Assembly: GCF_001864835.1 (NCBI RefSeq)
Contig: NZ_MJGI01000021.1
Span: 367,231 to 404,403 of the forward strand
Origin: Curtobacterium sp. MCBA15_001
GTDB lineage: Bacteria > Actinomycetota > Actinomycetes > Actinomycetales > Microbacteriaceae
Reading direction: 5' to 3'
DNA: 37,173 nt
Shown here: positions 1 through 8,893 of the stretch, one piece after another
Position numbering within the stretch: the stretch's first letter is position 1
How the letters are laid out: the number at the start of each line of letters is the position of its first letter
Program-made: the position numbers and the translations under genes
Notes under the pieces: model-generated
Database searches by the model: none
Told to the model about the DNA's origin: nothing
The model's input: only the letters and a program-made list of their open reading frames with translations

Positions 1-1
1 G

Positions 2-979
2 ACGTCGTCAGGGCCCGCCAGGTCGACCTCGTCCTCGACTGCCTCGCCGACGCCGTCCTCGACCGCGACGGTGTCGCCCGACGGCATCCCCACCGCCGAG
101 GCGCCGACCGCCGCACCCGCACCGAGCACCGTCGACCTGGCGACGACGTGGTCCCCGCCGCTCGACATGCCCACTGCCGGCCGACTGCTGCGGGTCACGA
201 TCCCGGCGACGCGTTCGCACTTCACCGCCCGCGACGCCCTGCTGTACCTGCCGCCCGCGGCGCTCACCACCGACCCGCCCCACCTGCCGGTCGCCGTGCT
301 GCTCTCCGGACAGTCCCGCGGGGCCGGGCCCGAGGACGTCGAGACCGGCGGGCAGATCGAGGCGACGATGGACGCCCTCGCTGCACTGCACCGCGGACTC
401 GCCCCCATCGTGGTGGTCCCCGATCAGCTCGGCCCGGCGTCCGCGAACCCGATGTGCGTCGACGGGCCGCTCGGCAACAGCGCGACGTACCTGGAGCAGG
501 ACGTCCCCGCGTGGATCACCGCCCACCTGCGCGTGCAGACCGGGGCTGCGGCGTGGACGATCGGTGGCTTCTCGCAGGGTGGGACGTGCGCGATCCAGCT
601 CGGAGCCGGCGACCCGGACCGGTTCGGCAACCTGCTCGACGTCTCGGGTGAGCAGGGACCGTCACTCGGGTCGGTCGCGAACACCGTCGCCAGGGGGTTC
701 TCCGGCAACGCGGCCGCCTGGCGAGCGGCGCAGCCGGCAGCGCTGATGTCGGCGCACGGACCGTACCCGGCGACCTGGGCGTTCTTCGCCGCGGGGGCCG
801 CCGACCACACGTACGGCCCGGTGATGCCCGTGCAGGCGGCACGCGCGCGGGCAGCCGGGATGCACGTGGCGACGTGGGTGGTCCCCGGTGCCCGACACAA
901 CTGGACGACCGCACGGGTGGCGCTCGCCGCTGGTACGGCGTGGCTGATGCCGCGGCTGGGGCTCGCGCCCACCGGGTGA
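2..979 (+). CDS. Secreted or membrane-anchored esterase (alpha/beta hydrolase), 5' truncated by window edge
   Basis: This is an alpha/beta-hydrolase-fold esterase of the bacterial esterase D/mycolyltransferase-like kind. Numbering from the GTG at 71, the nucleophile elbow GFSQGG puts the serine near residue 168, and the C-terminal GARHNW supplies the likely catalytic histidine. The reading frame is open to the left edge of the window. Its first residues are a Ser/Thr/Pro-rich linker, which suggests the catalytic domain is the C-terminal part of a larger exported or membrane protein whose N-terminus lies outside. The GTG at 71 is the first internal start but has no obvious ribosome binding site. 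The gene is convergent with the phosphotransferase gene that follows. Substrate unknown. Confidence 0.72.
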   Translation, partial: TSSGPARSTSSSTASPTPSSTATVSPDGIPTAEAPTAAPAPSTVDLATTWSPPLDMPTAGRLLRVTIPATRSHFTARDALLYLPPAALTTDPPHLPVAVLLSGQSRGAGPEDVETGGQIEATMDALAALHRGLAPIVVVPDQLGPASANPMCVDGPLGNSATYLEQDVPAWITAHLRVQTGAAAWTIGGFSQGGTCAIQLGAGDPDRFGNLLDVSGEQGPSLGSVANTVARGFSGNAAAWRAAQPAALMSAHGPYPATWAFFAAGAADHTYGPVMPVQAARARAAGMHVATWVVPGARHNWTTARVALAAGTAWLMPRLGLAPTG

Positions 980-1022
980 GAGCACACGCTCGATCAGGCG
1001 GTGAGCGGGCGGGCGGGTCCGT

Positions 1023-1874
1023 TCAGTCGAATGCCGCCAGCGCATCCGCGAGCATCCGATGCCCCTGCGCCTCGAACCGGTCGTCGTGGACCGTGAACGC
1101 CCACACCGCGGTGCCGACGGCCTCGCGCAGCTGCAGCCACCGCCAGGCGTCCGGCTCGCGCGGGTCCGCTCCGTAGCCCTCGAAGAACGCCTGCTCGAGT
1201 GCGGGGTCGTCCTGCCAGTGCAGCACGGCGAGCCGCGTCAGGTCGAAGGCCGGTGGGCGGAGGGCGAACCGTCCGAAGTCGATGGCCCGGAGCCGTCCGT
1301 CGTCGACGATCCAGTTCCGCGGATGCCAGTCGCCGTGCGTCGGCACGAGGTCGACCGGGCCGGGCTCGAAGGAGACGAGGAGGTCACGGGCCCGCGCGGC
1401 GACCGCGGCGGGCACCCGGTGCGGAGTCGCCAGGGCAGCGATGGCCTTGGCCGACTCGGCGCGCATGAAGCCGTCGTCCCGTGCGGCGTGCTGGTCGTGG
1501 AAGCGGCGCAGCAGCGCTCCGGACTGCCGGTGCACGTCGGGGGCGTGCTCGTCCGGCGTGCCGAGGGCCAGGTGTCCCGGCACCCGGTCGAGCACCAGGA
1601 CCCGGAGGTGTTCCTCGGCGGCGACGAGACAGCCGGTGTCGCCGGACGCGACCAGCCCCGCCGTCCACTGCCGGTGGGCGCGGAGCTCGCGGGGGAAGTG
1701 GGTGTTCTCCGGCCCGGCGGCCTTCACCGTGACGTCGTGGTCGTCCCCCACGACGTGCAGCACGACGGTGTCGAGCAGCCCCCACGAGTCGTCCGACACG
1801 ACGGTCGCCCCCGGGACGGTCCGCCGCACGAAGTCGGCCTGCGCGTCGTCCAGTCCCTGCAGTCCCCTTTGCAC
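1023..1874 (-). CDS. Aminoglycoside phosphotransferase (APH) family kinase
   Basis: A 283-residue protein of the APH/choline-kinase-like fold, which phosphorylates small hydroxylated molecules with ATP. The signature is complete: the catalytic loop HGDWHPRN (Asp 182, Asn 187) and the metal-binding IDFG (Asp 199). Such genes occur widely in actinobacteria and most do not confer resistance, so I make no resistance claim. The start is a GTG. Exactly six bases upstream on the same strand is TAGGGT, a good -10 hexamer, so the mRNA probably begins at the start codon. The gene is divergent from the decarboxylase gene at 1958, and a 14-bp palindrome lies between them. Confidence 0.85.
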   Translation of the reverse strand: MQRGLQGLDDAQADFVRRTVPGATVVSDDSWGLLDTVVLHVVGDDHDVTVKAAGPENTHFPRELRAHRQWTAGLVASGDTGCLVAAEEHLRVLVLDRVPGHLALGTPDEHAPDVHRQSGALLRRFHDQHAARDDGFMRAESAKAIAALATPHRVPAAVAARARDLLVSFEPGPVDLVPTHGDWHPRNWIVDDGRLRAIDFGRFALRPPAFDLTRLAVLHWQDDPALEQAFFEGYGADPREPDAWRWLQLREAVGTAVWAFTVHDDRFEAQGHRMLADALAAFD

Positions 1875-1880
1875 CCCTTC

Positions 1881-1886
1881 ACCCTA
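1881..1886 (-). promoter_or_regulatory. -10 element of a leaderless promoter for the APH gene
   Basis: On the minus strand this reads TAGGGT, followed by six bases and then the GTG start. That spacing places the transcription start at or next to the start codon. No convincing -35 is visible. Confidence 0.45.
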
Positions 1887-1892
1887 CGACGG

Positions 1893-1906
1893 CGACGCGC
1901 GCGTCG
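1893..1906. promoter_or_regulatory. 14-bp perfect palindrome between divergent genes
   Basis: CGACGCGCGCGTCG is a perfect palindrome in the 83-bp gap between the divergent APH and decarboxylase genes. It sits just upstream of the predicted APH -10. It could be a shared operator, but CG-rich palindromes arise easily at this base composition. Confidence 0.3.
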
Positions 1907-1944
1907 GAGGGACAACCCGAGCCGTGGCACCGAGATCGCGTCGG

Positions 1945-1950
1945 TACCGT
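1945..1950 (+). promoter_or_regulatory. -10 element of a leaderless promoter for the PSD-family gene
   Basis: TACCGT followed by seven bases and then ATG. There is no ribosome binding site before the ATG, consistent with leaderless transcription. Confidence 0.4.
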
Positions 1951-1957
1951 CGTCCCC

Positions 1958-3208
1958 ATGACGGCATCAGCGGACACGGATCACAAGCGGCGCGGCGGAT
2001 GGCTCCCCGGCCAGGACGACCTCGAGGCCTGGATCGAGGGGCATCGCGAGCGCGCGCGGGCCAACCGTGACCGTTCGCTGCATCCGTCCGTCGCGGCCTT
2101 CCGGCACCTCTTCGACACCGATCCCGTGATCCGGATGGGGATGACCCGGATGATCGAGCAGGTCCCGCACGGCAAGCGGTACCAGAAGCGGCACATCGAC
2201 GACGTCGACGAGTACTTCTCGCTCATCAACGAGGTCCTGACCACCGCACCCGCATTCAGCGACGGCGGCATGGTGACGACGCCCTTCGCCGCGATCCTCG
2301 ACTGGACGATGGCCACCCCGGCCGGGTTCGCCGTGTACCGCGACCCGAAGGTGAACGCGGCCCTGAAGGAGGTGCTGGATGCCTGGGCGGAGTTCCTCGA
2401 CAGCCCGGCTTCGCTCTCCGTGATCAGCGACGGACCCGACGGGTGGAAGTCCGCGAAGGCGCAGCAGGTCGTCGGTATGGATCAGTTCGAGCACGACCCT
2501 GATGACGAGCACTGGGGTTTCACGTCCTGGAACGACTTCTTCATCCGGCGGTTCAAGGCTGGCCAGCGCCCGGTGGCAGCGCCCGACGACGACGCCGTCG
2601 TGGTGAGCTCGAGCGAGTCGACGCCCTACGCGATCGCGACGAACGTGCAGCGACGCGACGAGTTCTGGATCAAGCGGCAGCCGTACTCGCTCGAGGACCT
2701 CCTGGCGAACGACGCGTCCGTCGACCGGTTCGTCGGCGGCTCCGTGTACCAGGCGTTCCTCAGCGCCACGAACTACCACCGCTGGCACAGCCCCGTCGCC
2801 GGCACGATCGTGCGCGCGTTCGTGCAACCCGGCACGTACTTCTCGGAAGCGGACGCTGAAGGCGAGGACGCCACCGAGCCGAAGGACTCGCAGGGCTACC
2901 TGGCGCACGTCGCCGCACGGGCGATCATCGTCATCGAAGCCGACAACCCGGTCCTCGGACACGTCGCGGTCGTGCCCGTCGGGATGATCGAGGTCTCATC
3001 GTGTGTCATCGGGGACGACATCGTCCCGGGGAGGCATGTCGACAAGGGGGAGGAGCTCGGCTTCTTCCAGTTCGGTGGCTCGACCGAGTGTCTCGTCTTC
3101 GAACCCGGCGCGATCGACTCGTTCGCCGTGCAGGCCTTCCCAGACCCGCAGCGCCCAGCCCTCGTGCACCTGCACACCCAGATCGCGACGGCGGCCCGGG
3201 AACGCTGA
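1958..3208 (+). CDS. Phosphatidylserine-decarboxylase-family pyruvoyl enzyme
   Basis: A 416-residue protein with two parts. Residues from about 45 to 160 resemble the PSDC accessory domain (Pfam PF12588 as I recall it), and the rest is a phosphatidylserine decarboxylase domain. Near the C-terminus is FGGST (Ser about 375), matching the autocleavage site at which these proenzymes form a pyruvoyl cofactor. The stretch NYHRWHSPVAG is another family hallmark. Members with this two-domain layout include soluble amino-acid decarboxylases such as fungal tryptophan decarboxylase PsiD, so the substrate may be an aromatic or other amino acid rather than phosphatidylserine. There is no phosphatidylserine synthase next door and no membrane segment, which favours the soluble-decarboxylase reading. 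The start is supported by a leaderless-type -10. Confidence 0.85.
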   Translation: MTASADTDHKRRGGWLPGQDDLEAWIEGHRERARANRDRSLHPSVAAFRHLFDTDPVIRMGMTRMIEQVPHGKRYQKRHIDDVDEYFSLINEVLTTAPAFSDGGMVTTPFAAILDWTMATPAGFAVYRDPKVNAALKEVLDAWAEFLDSPASLSVISDGPDGWKSAKAQQVVGMDQFEHDPDDEHWGFTSWNDFFIRRFKAGQRPVAAPDDDAVVVSSSESTPYAIATNVQRRDEFWIKRQPYSLEDLLANDASVDRFVGGSVYQAFLSATNYHRWHSPVAGTIVRAFVQPGTYFSEADAEGEDATEPKDSQGYLAHVAARAIIVIEADNPVLGHVAVVPVGMIEVSSCVIGDDIVPGRHVDKGEELGFFQFGGSTECLVFEPGAIDSFAVQAFPDPQRPALVHLHTQIATAARER

Positions 3209-3234
3209 GGCGGCCTCCGCTGCGGCGACGAACG

Positions 3235-3792
3235 CTACCGCGTCGGTACGGTCCCGAGCAGGACCTCGGGCAGGAAGTGCTCGAGCACGATGCGCGCGAC
3301 CTGTGCCGAGGGCTGGTCGTCGGTCACGACGACCAGCTCGTCCAGGTCGGCGCCGTCCTGCCGCGCCTGCAGGTCGGCCGAGCGTTCCAGGTGCCACCGC
3401 AGTTCGTCGGGACGGTCGCTGCCGTACCGGAGCCGCAGCCGAGCCTCCAGGGTGTCCGGCGACGCGACCAACCGGGCCGACCGGACGGGCTGCCCGACTG
3501 CCCGCTCGTAGCGCTCGACGTCCTGGCGGTCGGCGAGCACCCCGCTGAGCACCAGCTGTCGGGGACCGGTCTGGCGGTAGTTCGCCCAGACCGCCGCGAT
3601 GTTCCTCGCCTCGGTCGCGGTGTTGTCCGGGTCGTCGGCCGCCACCGGCCAGGAACGGTGGAACCAGTCGACGTCCATCAGGCTGAAGGGCTGCTGCGCC
3701 GCTGCCAGCAGGGTGCCGAGATGGTCGAGCACTGCCGTCTTGCCGGCCCCGTAGGCGCCGTTGACGAAGAGCGTGAACGACAACGTCGTCAC
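3235..3792 (-). CDS. P-loop ATPase/kinase-like protein
   Basis: A 185-residue P-loop NTPase. The Walker A motif GAYGAGKT lies at residues 12-19, directly after a short hydrophobic strand. MDVDWF near residue 38 and the later VLSGVL strand resemble the layout of small nucleoside/adenylylsulfate-kinase-like proteins, so phosphorylation of a small molecule is plausible, but I cannot name a substrate. The start is GTG with a GAGGCGG stretch just upstream. It lies five bases downstream of the TPR gene on the same strand, so the two are probably one transcript. Confidence 0.75.
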   Translation of the reverse strand: MTTLSFTLFVNGAYGAGKTAVLDHLGTLLAAAQQPFSLMDVDWFHRSWPVAADDPDNTATEARNIAAVWANYRQTGPRQLVLSGVLADRQDVERYERAVGQPVRSARLVASPDTLEARLRLRYGSDRPDELRWHLERSADLQARQDGADLDELVVVTDDQPSAQVARIVLEHFLPEVLLGTVPTR

Positions 3793-3797
3793 CCGCC

Positions 3798-4283
3798 TCA
3801 GTGCTCGGTCAGCGCTGCTGCGTAGGCGCGCACCGACCGGTTGTAGCGCGGCAGGGTGGGCTCGACGGCCTCGATCGCGACGCGGAGGGCTTCGTCGTGT
3901 CGCCCGGCGCTGTGCAGGGCCAGTGCGAGGAACACCCGCGGGGCGGTGCCGGTCGCAGGGTGCTCGGGAGCGTCGTCGAGCATCGCGATCGCCTCGTCCG
4001 TGCGTCCGAGGTTGCGGAGGGTCGAGGCGTGCTGGACGACCATCTGGGCTGCTCGCGTCGGGTCCACGTCGGGCAGGCCGGCTGCTGTCGCTGCGGCGTA
4101 GTGGACGTCGGCCTCGGCTTCGCGACCGCCCGAGTCACAGGCGCCGCCGAGCTCGAACGCGCCGATCGCGGGATGCTGGGCGGCGTCGGCGAGTCCGCGC
4201 ATCCGGTCGATGCGCTGCTGGTCGTCGACGGTCTCGTCCGCCCAGAGCGCGGCGACGGCGCGCTCCCACTCCGTGGTCTCCAT
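3798..4283 (-). CDS. Tetratricopeptide-repeat protein
   Basis: A 161-residue all-alpha protein with helical repeats of TPR type, including [18 protein letters not shown] and [20 protein letters not shown], which keep the usual small/aromatic spacing. It resembles the short actinobacterial TPR_5 group, likely a protein-protein interaction scaffold. It has no signal peptide. It is the first gene of a two-gene unit with the P-loop ATPase. Six bases upstream of the ATG the minus strand reads CACACT, a weak -10, so it may be leaderless. Confidence 0.75.
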   Translation of the reverse strand: METTEWERAVAALWADETVDDQQRIDRMRGLADAAQHPAIGAFELGGACDSGGREAEADVHYAAATAAGLPDVDPTRAAQMVVQHASTLRNLGRTDEAIAMLDDAPEHPATGTAPRVFLALALHSAGRHDEALRVAIEAVEPTLPRYNRSVRAYAAALTEH

Positions 4284-4325
4284 CCGACCAGTGTGGCGGA
4301 TCAGCCGAACGTCCCGCGATGGACG

Positions 4326-5180
4326 TCACCGCGCGGTGGTGGTGGTGGTCCCGATCACGGAGAGCAGCCGCAGCCGGTCGGCGCTCTCGCTCCCCGGCTC
4401 CGCCGTGTACACGAGCAGCGCATGGGAGCGCTCGGGGTCCTGCAGCACCTGACACTGCAGCGTGAGCAGCCCCACCTCCGGGTGCTGGTAGTGCTTCTCC
4501 TCACGCGGGCGGATGCCCACCTCGTGCCGGGCCCACACCGTCCGGAACTCCTCGCTCCGCTCGAGCAGGACCTCGGCCAGGTGCGCCGCGCGGGACTCCG
4601 GCCCGCGGCGGGCGATCACCATCCGCAGCCCCGAGGCGTACAGCCGAGACATGAACGCGTGGTCCTCGACCGGGTGCAGCGCGCGCGCCCGCGGCTCGGT
4701 GAACCACCGGAAGCCGATGCTCCGCGCGTCACCGCGCCGCGTGGTCGCGTCGCCGGCGATCGCGGCGGCCAGCGGGGTCTGCTGCAGGGTCTCGCCGAGC
4801 TCGGTCACCACCTCGGCGGGGGTGTCGACGAGGCTGTCGAGGATCCGCATCATCCCCGGCTCGACGTGGTCACCAGCAGGGCCGGGAGGCGGTGGCTGGT
4901 GTCCGGCGAGCCGGAACAGGTGGTCGCGTTCATCGATGGTCAGTCGCAGGCCCTGCGCGATCGACGCCAGCATCTGCTCGGACGGCTGCGGCCCTCGCTC
5001 ACGCTCGAGCCGTGCGTAGTAGTCGACGGACATGTTCGCGAGCAGCGCGGCTTCCTCGCGGCGCAGGCCGTCCGTCCGTCGACGTTGCCCGCGCGCGAGG
5101 CCGACGTCCTCGGGCTGCAGCGCGGCACGACGACCGCGCAGGAAGTCGGCGAGGGCAGGTCGATCGATCACACCGGCCAT
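4326..5180 (-). CDS. XRE/MmyB-type helix-turn-helix transcriptional regulator
   Basis: A 284-residue regulator. The N-terminal third is a Cro/C1 helix-turn-helix ([18 protein letters not shown]), preceded by RRTDGL. The C-terminal two thirds match the MmyB-like ligand-binding domain ([24 protein letters not shown]). This family sits very commonly next to a divergently transcribed short-chain dehydrogenase, as it does here, and probably represses that gene in response to a fatty-acid-like or other small ligand. I chose the ATG at 5180. A GGAGG abuts it directly, so the GTG three codons later, nine bases from that GGAGG, is an equally good start. The open frame continues far upstream, but that part is a shadow of the SDR gene. 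Confidence 0.88.
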   Translation of the reverse strand: MAGVIDRPALADFLRGRRAALQPEDVGLARGQRRRTDGLRREEAALLANMSVDYYARLERERGPQPSEQMLASIAQGLRLTIDERDHLFRLAGHQPPPPGPAGDHVEPGMMRILDSLVDTPAEVVTELGETLQQTPLAAAIAGDATTRRGDARSIGFRWFTEPRARALHPVEDHAFMSRLYASGLRMVIARRGPESRAAHLAEVLLERSEEFRTVWARHEVGIRPREEKHYQHPEVGLLTLQCQVLQDPERSHALLVYTAEPGSESADRLRLLSVIGTTTTTAR

Positions 5181-5204
5181 CCTCCACCGGAGCGGACCCC
5201 GAAG

Positions 5205-5225
5205 CCACGGATCGTCAGGCCGTGG
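5205..5225. promoter_or_regulatory. Inverted repeat between regulator and SDR genes
   Basis: CCACGG, nine bases, then CCGTGG, in the 78-bp divergent gap. It is a candidate operator for the MmyB-type regulator. The position fits, but the arms are short. Confidence 0.4.
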
Positions 5226-5258
5226 ATGCGGATCCGGGTCGGGAGCAGCATCGGTCCC

Positions 5259-6188
5259 ATGACGAAGCAGCGGGAAGTCCTGACCATCCCCGACCTGACC
5301 GGGCAGCGGGTCCTGGTGACCGGCGCGAGTGACGGGATCGGCCTCGGCATCGCGGCGCGGTTCGCCGCGGCCGGCGCCGAGGTGGTCATGCCGGTCCGCA
5401 ACCGCGGCAAGGGCGACCACGCGGTCGACCGCATCCGACGGGACGTCCCGGGTGCGCGCCTCCAGATCGAGGACCTGGACCTGTCGTCGTTGGCGTCCGT
5501 GGCGGCGCTCGCCGAGCGTCTGTCGGCCGACGGCACCCCGATCGACGTCCTGGTGGGGAACGCGGGGCTGATGAACCCGCCGGAGCGCGGGGTCACCCGC
5601 GACGGGTTCGAGGTGCAGTTCGGCACGAACCACCTCGGTCACTTCGCCCTGGTCAACCGGGTCCTGCCGCTGCTGCGCGCCGCGCAGGGACGGGTGGTGA
5701 TGCAGACGAGCGTCGCCGCGCGGCGGGCCTCGATGCAGTGGGACGACCTGCAGTTCGCCGAGCGGTACCACGGCATGCGTGCGTACTCGCAGTCGAAGCT
5801 GGCCTGCGCGCTGTTCGGGTTCGAGCTGGCCCGCCGGAGTCGAGCGAACGGGTGGGGCATCACGAGCGCGGTCAGTCACCCCGGCGTCGCGCCGACGGCG
5901 CTGCTCGCGGCGCGGCCCGAGGTCGGTCGGGCGCGGGACACCCCGGAGGTCCGGGTCATCCGGTGGCTGTCGGCTCGCGGACTGCTGGTCGGCACCGTGG
6001 AGACCGCTGGTCACTCGGCACTGCTCGCCGCGACCGCCGCGGACATGGACGGCGGCTTCACCGGCCCGACCGGCCTGGCCGGGGTCGGTGGTCCGGCCGG
6101 TCGGCAGGAGCTGTGGGCGCCGATGCGGAGCGTCGCGGACGCGGAGCGGCTGTGGGCGGTGTCGGAGGGGTTGACCGCGGTCAGCTGA
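5259..6188 (+). CDS. Short-chain dehydrogenase/reductase (SDR)
   Basis: A 309-residue NAD(P)-dependent oxidoreductase of the classical/extended SDR group. It has the cofactor motif TGASDGIG (about 21-28), the NAG motif (GNAGLM), a catalytic serine in QTSVAARR and the YSQSK active-site pair, with FGTNHLGHF between. At this length and with the extended C-terminal tail it resembles the retinol-dehydrogenase/oxidoreductase SDRs that lie beside MmyB regulators. The start is the ATG at 5259. The frame is open much further upstream, but that part overlaps the regulator and the TPR gene. The 3' end overlaps the convergent lipoprotein gene by eight bases. Confidence 0.9.
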   Translation: MTKQREVLTIPDLTGQRVLVTGASDGIGLGIAARFAAAGAEVVMPVRNRGKGDHAVDRIRRDVPGARLQIEDLDLSSLASVAALAERLSADGTPIDVLVGNAGLMNPPERGVTRDGFEVQFGTNHLGHFALVNRVLPLLRAAQGRVVMQTSVAARRASMQWDDLQFAERYHGMRAYSQSKLACALFGFELARRSRANGWGITSAVSHPGVAPTALLAARPEVGRARDTPEVRVIRWLSARGLLVGTVETAGHSALLAATAADMDGGFTGPTGLAGVGGPAGRQELWAPMRSVADAERLWAVSEGLTAVS

Positions 6189-6678
6189 CCCAGACGTTCG
6201 GCGCGATCGCGTGCAGGTCCTCGCCGCCCGGGAAGCCGTCCGGCGCCAGGGCGACCACCCGTCCGTCGTCGCCGCTCATCGACACGATGATCGACTCCGG
6301 ACGGATGTCGGTGGAGCCGCACATCGCCCAGTTGTCCGTGCTGTCCGGGTCGGCGTTCCACGACAGCAGGCAGGCCCCACCGTTCTTCGACGCACCCACC
6401 CAGTAGACGGTCCCGTTCTGCACCACCGCGCGGCGCTGACTGTTCGGCACCAGGTCGTCCGGCGCGTCGACGGTGCTGTCGGGCAGGACGTCGTCCGCCG
6501 AGGCCGGGCGGTCCAGGATCGCGAGGTACCGGGAGGGTTCCGGTCGGACGGCGACCCCGGTCGGGCCGGAGACCGTCGAGGTCGGGGCTGGCGTGGTGGC
6601 GTCGTCCGCCGTGCAGCCGGTCAGTGCCACCGCTGCCGATGCCACGACGAGCGCGATGACGCATCCTGTGGTCCGCAT
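6181..6678 (-). CDS. Small secreted lipoprotein, function unknown
   Basis: A 165-residue protein with a clear lipoprotein signal: positively charged start, hydrophobic core and lipobox LTGC with Cys 22 as the predicted lipidation site. A Thr/Ser/Pro-rich linker follows. The mature part contains a patch with two cysteines ([11 protein letters not shown] and NWAMCGST) that may form a disulfide. I recognise no enzymatic motif. The start is well supported: a G-rich ribosome binding site lies a few bases upstream. Its stop overlaps the convergent SDR gene. Confidence 0.8.
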   Translation of the reverse strand: MRTTGCVIALVVASAAVALTGCTADDATTPAPTSTVSGPTGVAVRPEPSRYLAILDRPASADDVLPDSTVDAPDDLVPNSQRRAVVQNGTVYWVGASKNGGACLLSWNADPDSTDNWAMCGSTDIRPESIIVSMSGDDGRVVALAPDGFPGGEDLHAIAPNVWVS

Positions 6679-6840
6679 GATCCCCCCGGAGTCGTTGGTG
6701 CTGCACGCTAGCGCAGGTCGTGCTCTCCATGCACGCGTCCGGCCGCATCAGGGGGGTGAGGGTGAAGCCTGCGCGTCGCAGGGCTGCCCGTTCCCCGAAC
6801 AGGGGTCGCTCGTCGTGTTCGGATTGCGTGCAACACCGGA

Positions 6841-7542
6841 ATGATGGTGAAGGTGACGATCACGGCCATCGCGCCTGCCGGACGGGCAGTGCACCACCAG
6901 GACACGCCGTTCGGTCGAGCCTGGGCTGCCTTCAGTCGAGCCGTCCTCGACGAATCGGCGGTTGCAGCTCTGAGGTCCACTGCGAAGATGCGCTCCGTCT
7001 ACCGACCTGCAGCCCTCCGCAAACGCGTCCGGAAACTCGCCCCAGATGCGCTCCATTCGGCTCCGAGCGAGATGTGGATCGACATCCTCGATGCGGCATC
7101 CGTGGCTGAGACTGCGTACGCGGTGGGGCGGCTGCGGTGGGAACTGGACGACCTGGCGGGCTCCATCGGGGTCTTCCGATCGGCCACGGAACTCCCGGCG
7201 GGCGAATGGGCGTTGGCTGACTCGCTGCTCTGGGCCGGCTGCGTCGAGGAGGCGGAACGACACTTGCGAGTGATCGCGAGCACTCCTGGTCCCTACCGGC
7301 CGTTCGCCCGGGTCCTGCTCGCCACCGAGTTGTCGGACGCGGGTGCTGCATCGTCGAGTGACTACGAGACTGCGGCTCGTGGTGCTCTGGAGGTGTTCGG
7401 CGAGGGGCCGTCGCAGCAGAACTTCGCACGGGCCTTCCACGCGCACGTTCGCGGAGTCGACGGCCCGGATCCGTCGGGACCGCGCCGCGGCAGCGAGGCG
7501 CTCCCGACAGGAATCCGATCCGAGGGATCGGTCCGAGGATGA
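6841..7542 (+). CDS. Hypothetical protein, possibly with TPR-like helices
   Basis: A 233-residue protein that I do not recognise. The middle (about residues 75-165) is rich in amphipathic helices with TPR-like spacing (AYAVGRLRWELDDLAGSIGVF and ADSLLWAGCVEEAERHLRVI). The C-terminal 40 residues look disordered. Codon bias is weaker than in the flanking core genes, as in the rest of this patch. The start is uncertain: two ATGs lie at 6841 and 6844 without a good ribosome binding site, and a later ATG lies at 6988. The stop overlaps the start of the next gene (ATGATG/TGA), indicating translational coupling. Confidence 0.6.
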   Translation: MMVKVTITAIAPAGRAVHHQDTPFGRAWAAFSRAVLDESAVAALRSTAKMRSVYRPAALRKRVRKLAPDALHSAPSEMWIDILDAASVAETAYAVGRLRWELDDLAGSIGVFRSATELPAGEWALADSLLWAGCVEEAERHLRVIASTPGPYRPFARVLLATELSDAGAASSSDYETAARGALEVFGEGPSQQNFARAFHAHVRGVDGPDPSGPRRGSEALPTGIRSEGSVRG

Positions 7543-7811
7543 TGCCGCGCCGGGCGCTGCCGTGGTCCGTGAACTTCCTCGAACTCAGTGAGCGAGGAGC
7601 TCGGGTCGTCCGTCGGTTCTGCCGGATCACACGACTGGACCGCTTCGCATACGTGACATCAGATCGATTTGTCCAAGTTGGCTTCGAAGTCGAAGCTGCC
7701 GAAGAACTCCTGAGGTTCATCGAAGCGTCGCCGCTGCAGGGCCAGTCAGGTCTCGCGGACATCATGCGTGACTTCCTCGAGAAGCAGCCTCCCAGGGACC
7801 CGGCGGCATGA
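7542..7811 (+). CDS. Small hypothetical protein
   Basis: An 89-residue protein. An ATG at 7539 would add one residue and overlap the previous stop. The ATG at 7542 is three bases after a GAGG. It is basic at the N-terminus and more acidic in the C-terminal half, with no signal peptide or membrane segment and no motif I recognise. It is probably cotranscribed with the gene before it. The overlap suggests the two products work together. Confidence 0.5.
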   Translation: MPRRALPWSVNFLELSERGARVVRRFCRITRLDRFAYVTSDRFVQVGFEVEAAEELLRFIEASPLQGQSGLADIMRDFLEKQPPRDPAA

Positions 7812-7899
7812 ACTCGTGGTAGAAGGAGCAGAGGAGGCACTCGTTGAAGAAGGCGCCGACTCGCTACGTTGCGAGAAGGCGCCGGTAGGGTCAGTCTTG

Positions 7900-8415
7900 A
7901 TGAGGCGTTTTAGCTCGGCACTCTTGCTCACAGCGGTTGTCCTCGCGATTCTAGCCATTGCTGGCTTACCATTACCTCCACTCTATTCGCGGATCGGTGG
8001 AATTATCCCACTCGAAGAAACGCGGTCGCAGCTGGAAGCCTGGTCTACTGCGGGAGGGTTCATCCGGTACGCGTATTCCACGTGGATCTGGGCAGCAGGT
8101 GCTGTTGCTCTTACCAGCGGGGGCATCCTGGCCCGTTATGCTCCGGTTGTGCGACGCATCCTCGAGGTGCGCCCGATCGCCGCACGCATTCTTACTCCCC
8201 TCTCCGTGTTGGTCCCTGCACTTCTGGTCTATTCTCTCCCGCCGCTAGTACTCGCCACCGGCCGTTTCCCACAGTCCAACTACTTGAGGCAGGACTGGGC
8301 ACTCAGCAATGTCATTGTGTACGCAGGAGTCCCCTGGATCATCACACTGATAGCTTCTGGAATACATGCTACCGGCATTCCGGCCGCGGCGAGAGCTTCT
8401 AGGCATGGCCAATGA
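7900..8415 (+). CDS. Small membrane protein, function unknown
   Basis: A 171-residue integral membrane protein. Hydrophobic segments are visible near residues 5-25, 55-75, 95-115 and 135-155, so about four transmembrane helices. The start at 7900 is chosen because GGTAGGG lies at a suitable distance upstream. The open frame continues further 5', but that part is charged and not protein-like in context. Codon usage is markedly more AT-rich than in neighbours (many codons ending in T or A), which suggests recent acquisition. A 14-bp sequence just after the start recurs at 8894. No family recognised. Confidence 0.6.
   Translation: MRRFSSALLLTAVVLAILAIAGLPLPPLYSRIGGIIPLEETRSQLEAWSTAGGFIRYAYSTWIWAAGAVALTSGGILARYAPVVRRILEVRPIAARILTPLSVLVPALLVYSLPPLVLATGRFPQSNYLRQDWALSNVIVYAGVPWIITLIASGIHATGIPAAARASRHGQ
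7911..7924. repeat. 14-bp direct repeat, copy 1 (left edge of low-GC segment)
   Basis: TAGCTCGGCACTCT, identical to 8894-8907. The two copies bracket the AT-richer stretch. In both copies the codons AGC TCG GCA CTC are read in frame by the overlapping gene. Confidence 0.5.
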
Positions 8416-8486
8416 AGCGATGGCTTGGCTTCTGACGCCCGCGGATTGGGGATAGGGGCACGGCGAACTCCTCCACCATATAAGGG

Positions 8487-8893
8487 GTGACCTTGAATGA
8501 CATTGAGTCAGTTCTTAATGAGTGCCTCGACGGGGTAGCCCGGCGTATCAAAAGGTCGAAGCGATGGGTCATCGACGGTGAAGACTTTGACACCGTTCTG
8601 CATCTTCAGGGGTCCCGCTATGGCGCTAGAAGCTTTTTGAATATATTCCTCGTTATACCGGGCTCCGTAGAACCGGAACCGGATGTGACTTCGCGCGTTG
8701 ATGCGTGGCTCCCGGAAGCGGGATTCGACGACATCCTATGGGAAGACAACCCCACCCTGAGGCAAGACCTCCGAAACGCGGTGGAGGGAAAGCTGATACC
8801 TCTCATCAAAAACTTCTCAACCGCATTTTTCCGTTTTGACGAGGGGCAGGAATTGTTAGACAATGCCTTTGTGTCAAAAGGGGTCAATATTAG
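8487..8893 (+). CDS. DUF4304-like protein, copy A; 3' end probably disrupted
   Basis: This resembles copy B immediately downstream: the pattern of a tryptophan after a basic stretch (KRWVIDGEDF), a central beta-rich region (GSRYGARSFLNIFLVI), then VTSRVDAW, a DDILWEDNP-like acidic turn and a closing AFVSK all have counterparts in copy B. The family looks like DUF4304, a domain of unknown function. The GTG at 8487 or the TTG at 8493, which has AAGGGG at better spacing, could be the start. The reading frame does not stop at the expected C-terminus. It runs on to 9218 through non-homologous sequence that overlaps copy B, so I end the recognisable part at 8893, just before the second 14-bp repeat. 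Codon use is AT-rich. Confidence 0.5.

Noticed and set aside
8..526. Minus-strand frame opposite the esterase
   Set aside because: Gly/Arg low-complexity translation without motifs, opposite a recognisable enzyme.
1..651. A second open frame at the left edge with a few plausible codons
   Set aside because: It overlaps the whole esterase catalytic region and becomes Arg/His-rich. The esterase frame has the conserved motifs.
1023..1874. Aminoglycoside resistance gene
   Set aside because: The kinase fold is clear, but it does not show a specific match to known resistance enzymes that I can recognise.
3801..5258. Upstream extension of the SDR frame
   Set aside because: It runs opposite to the TPR and regulator genes and has shadow-type composition. 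The SDR homology begins at 5259.
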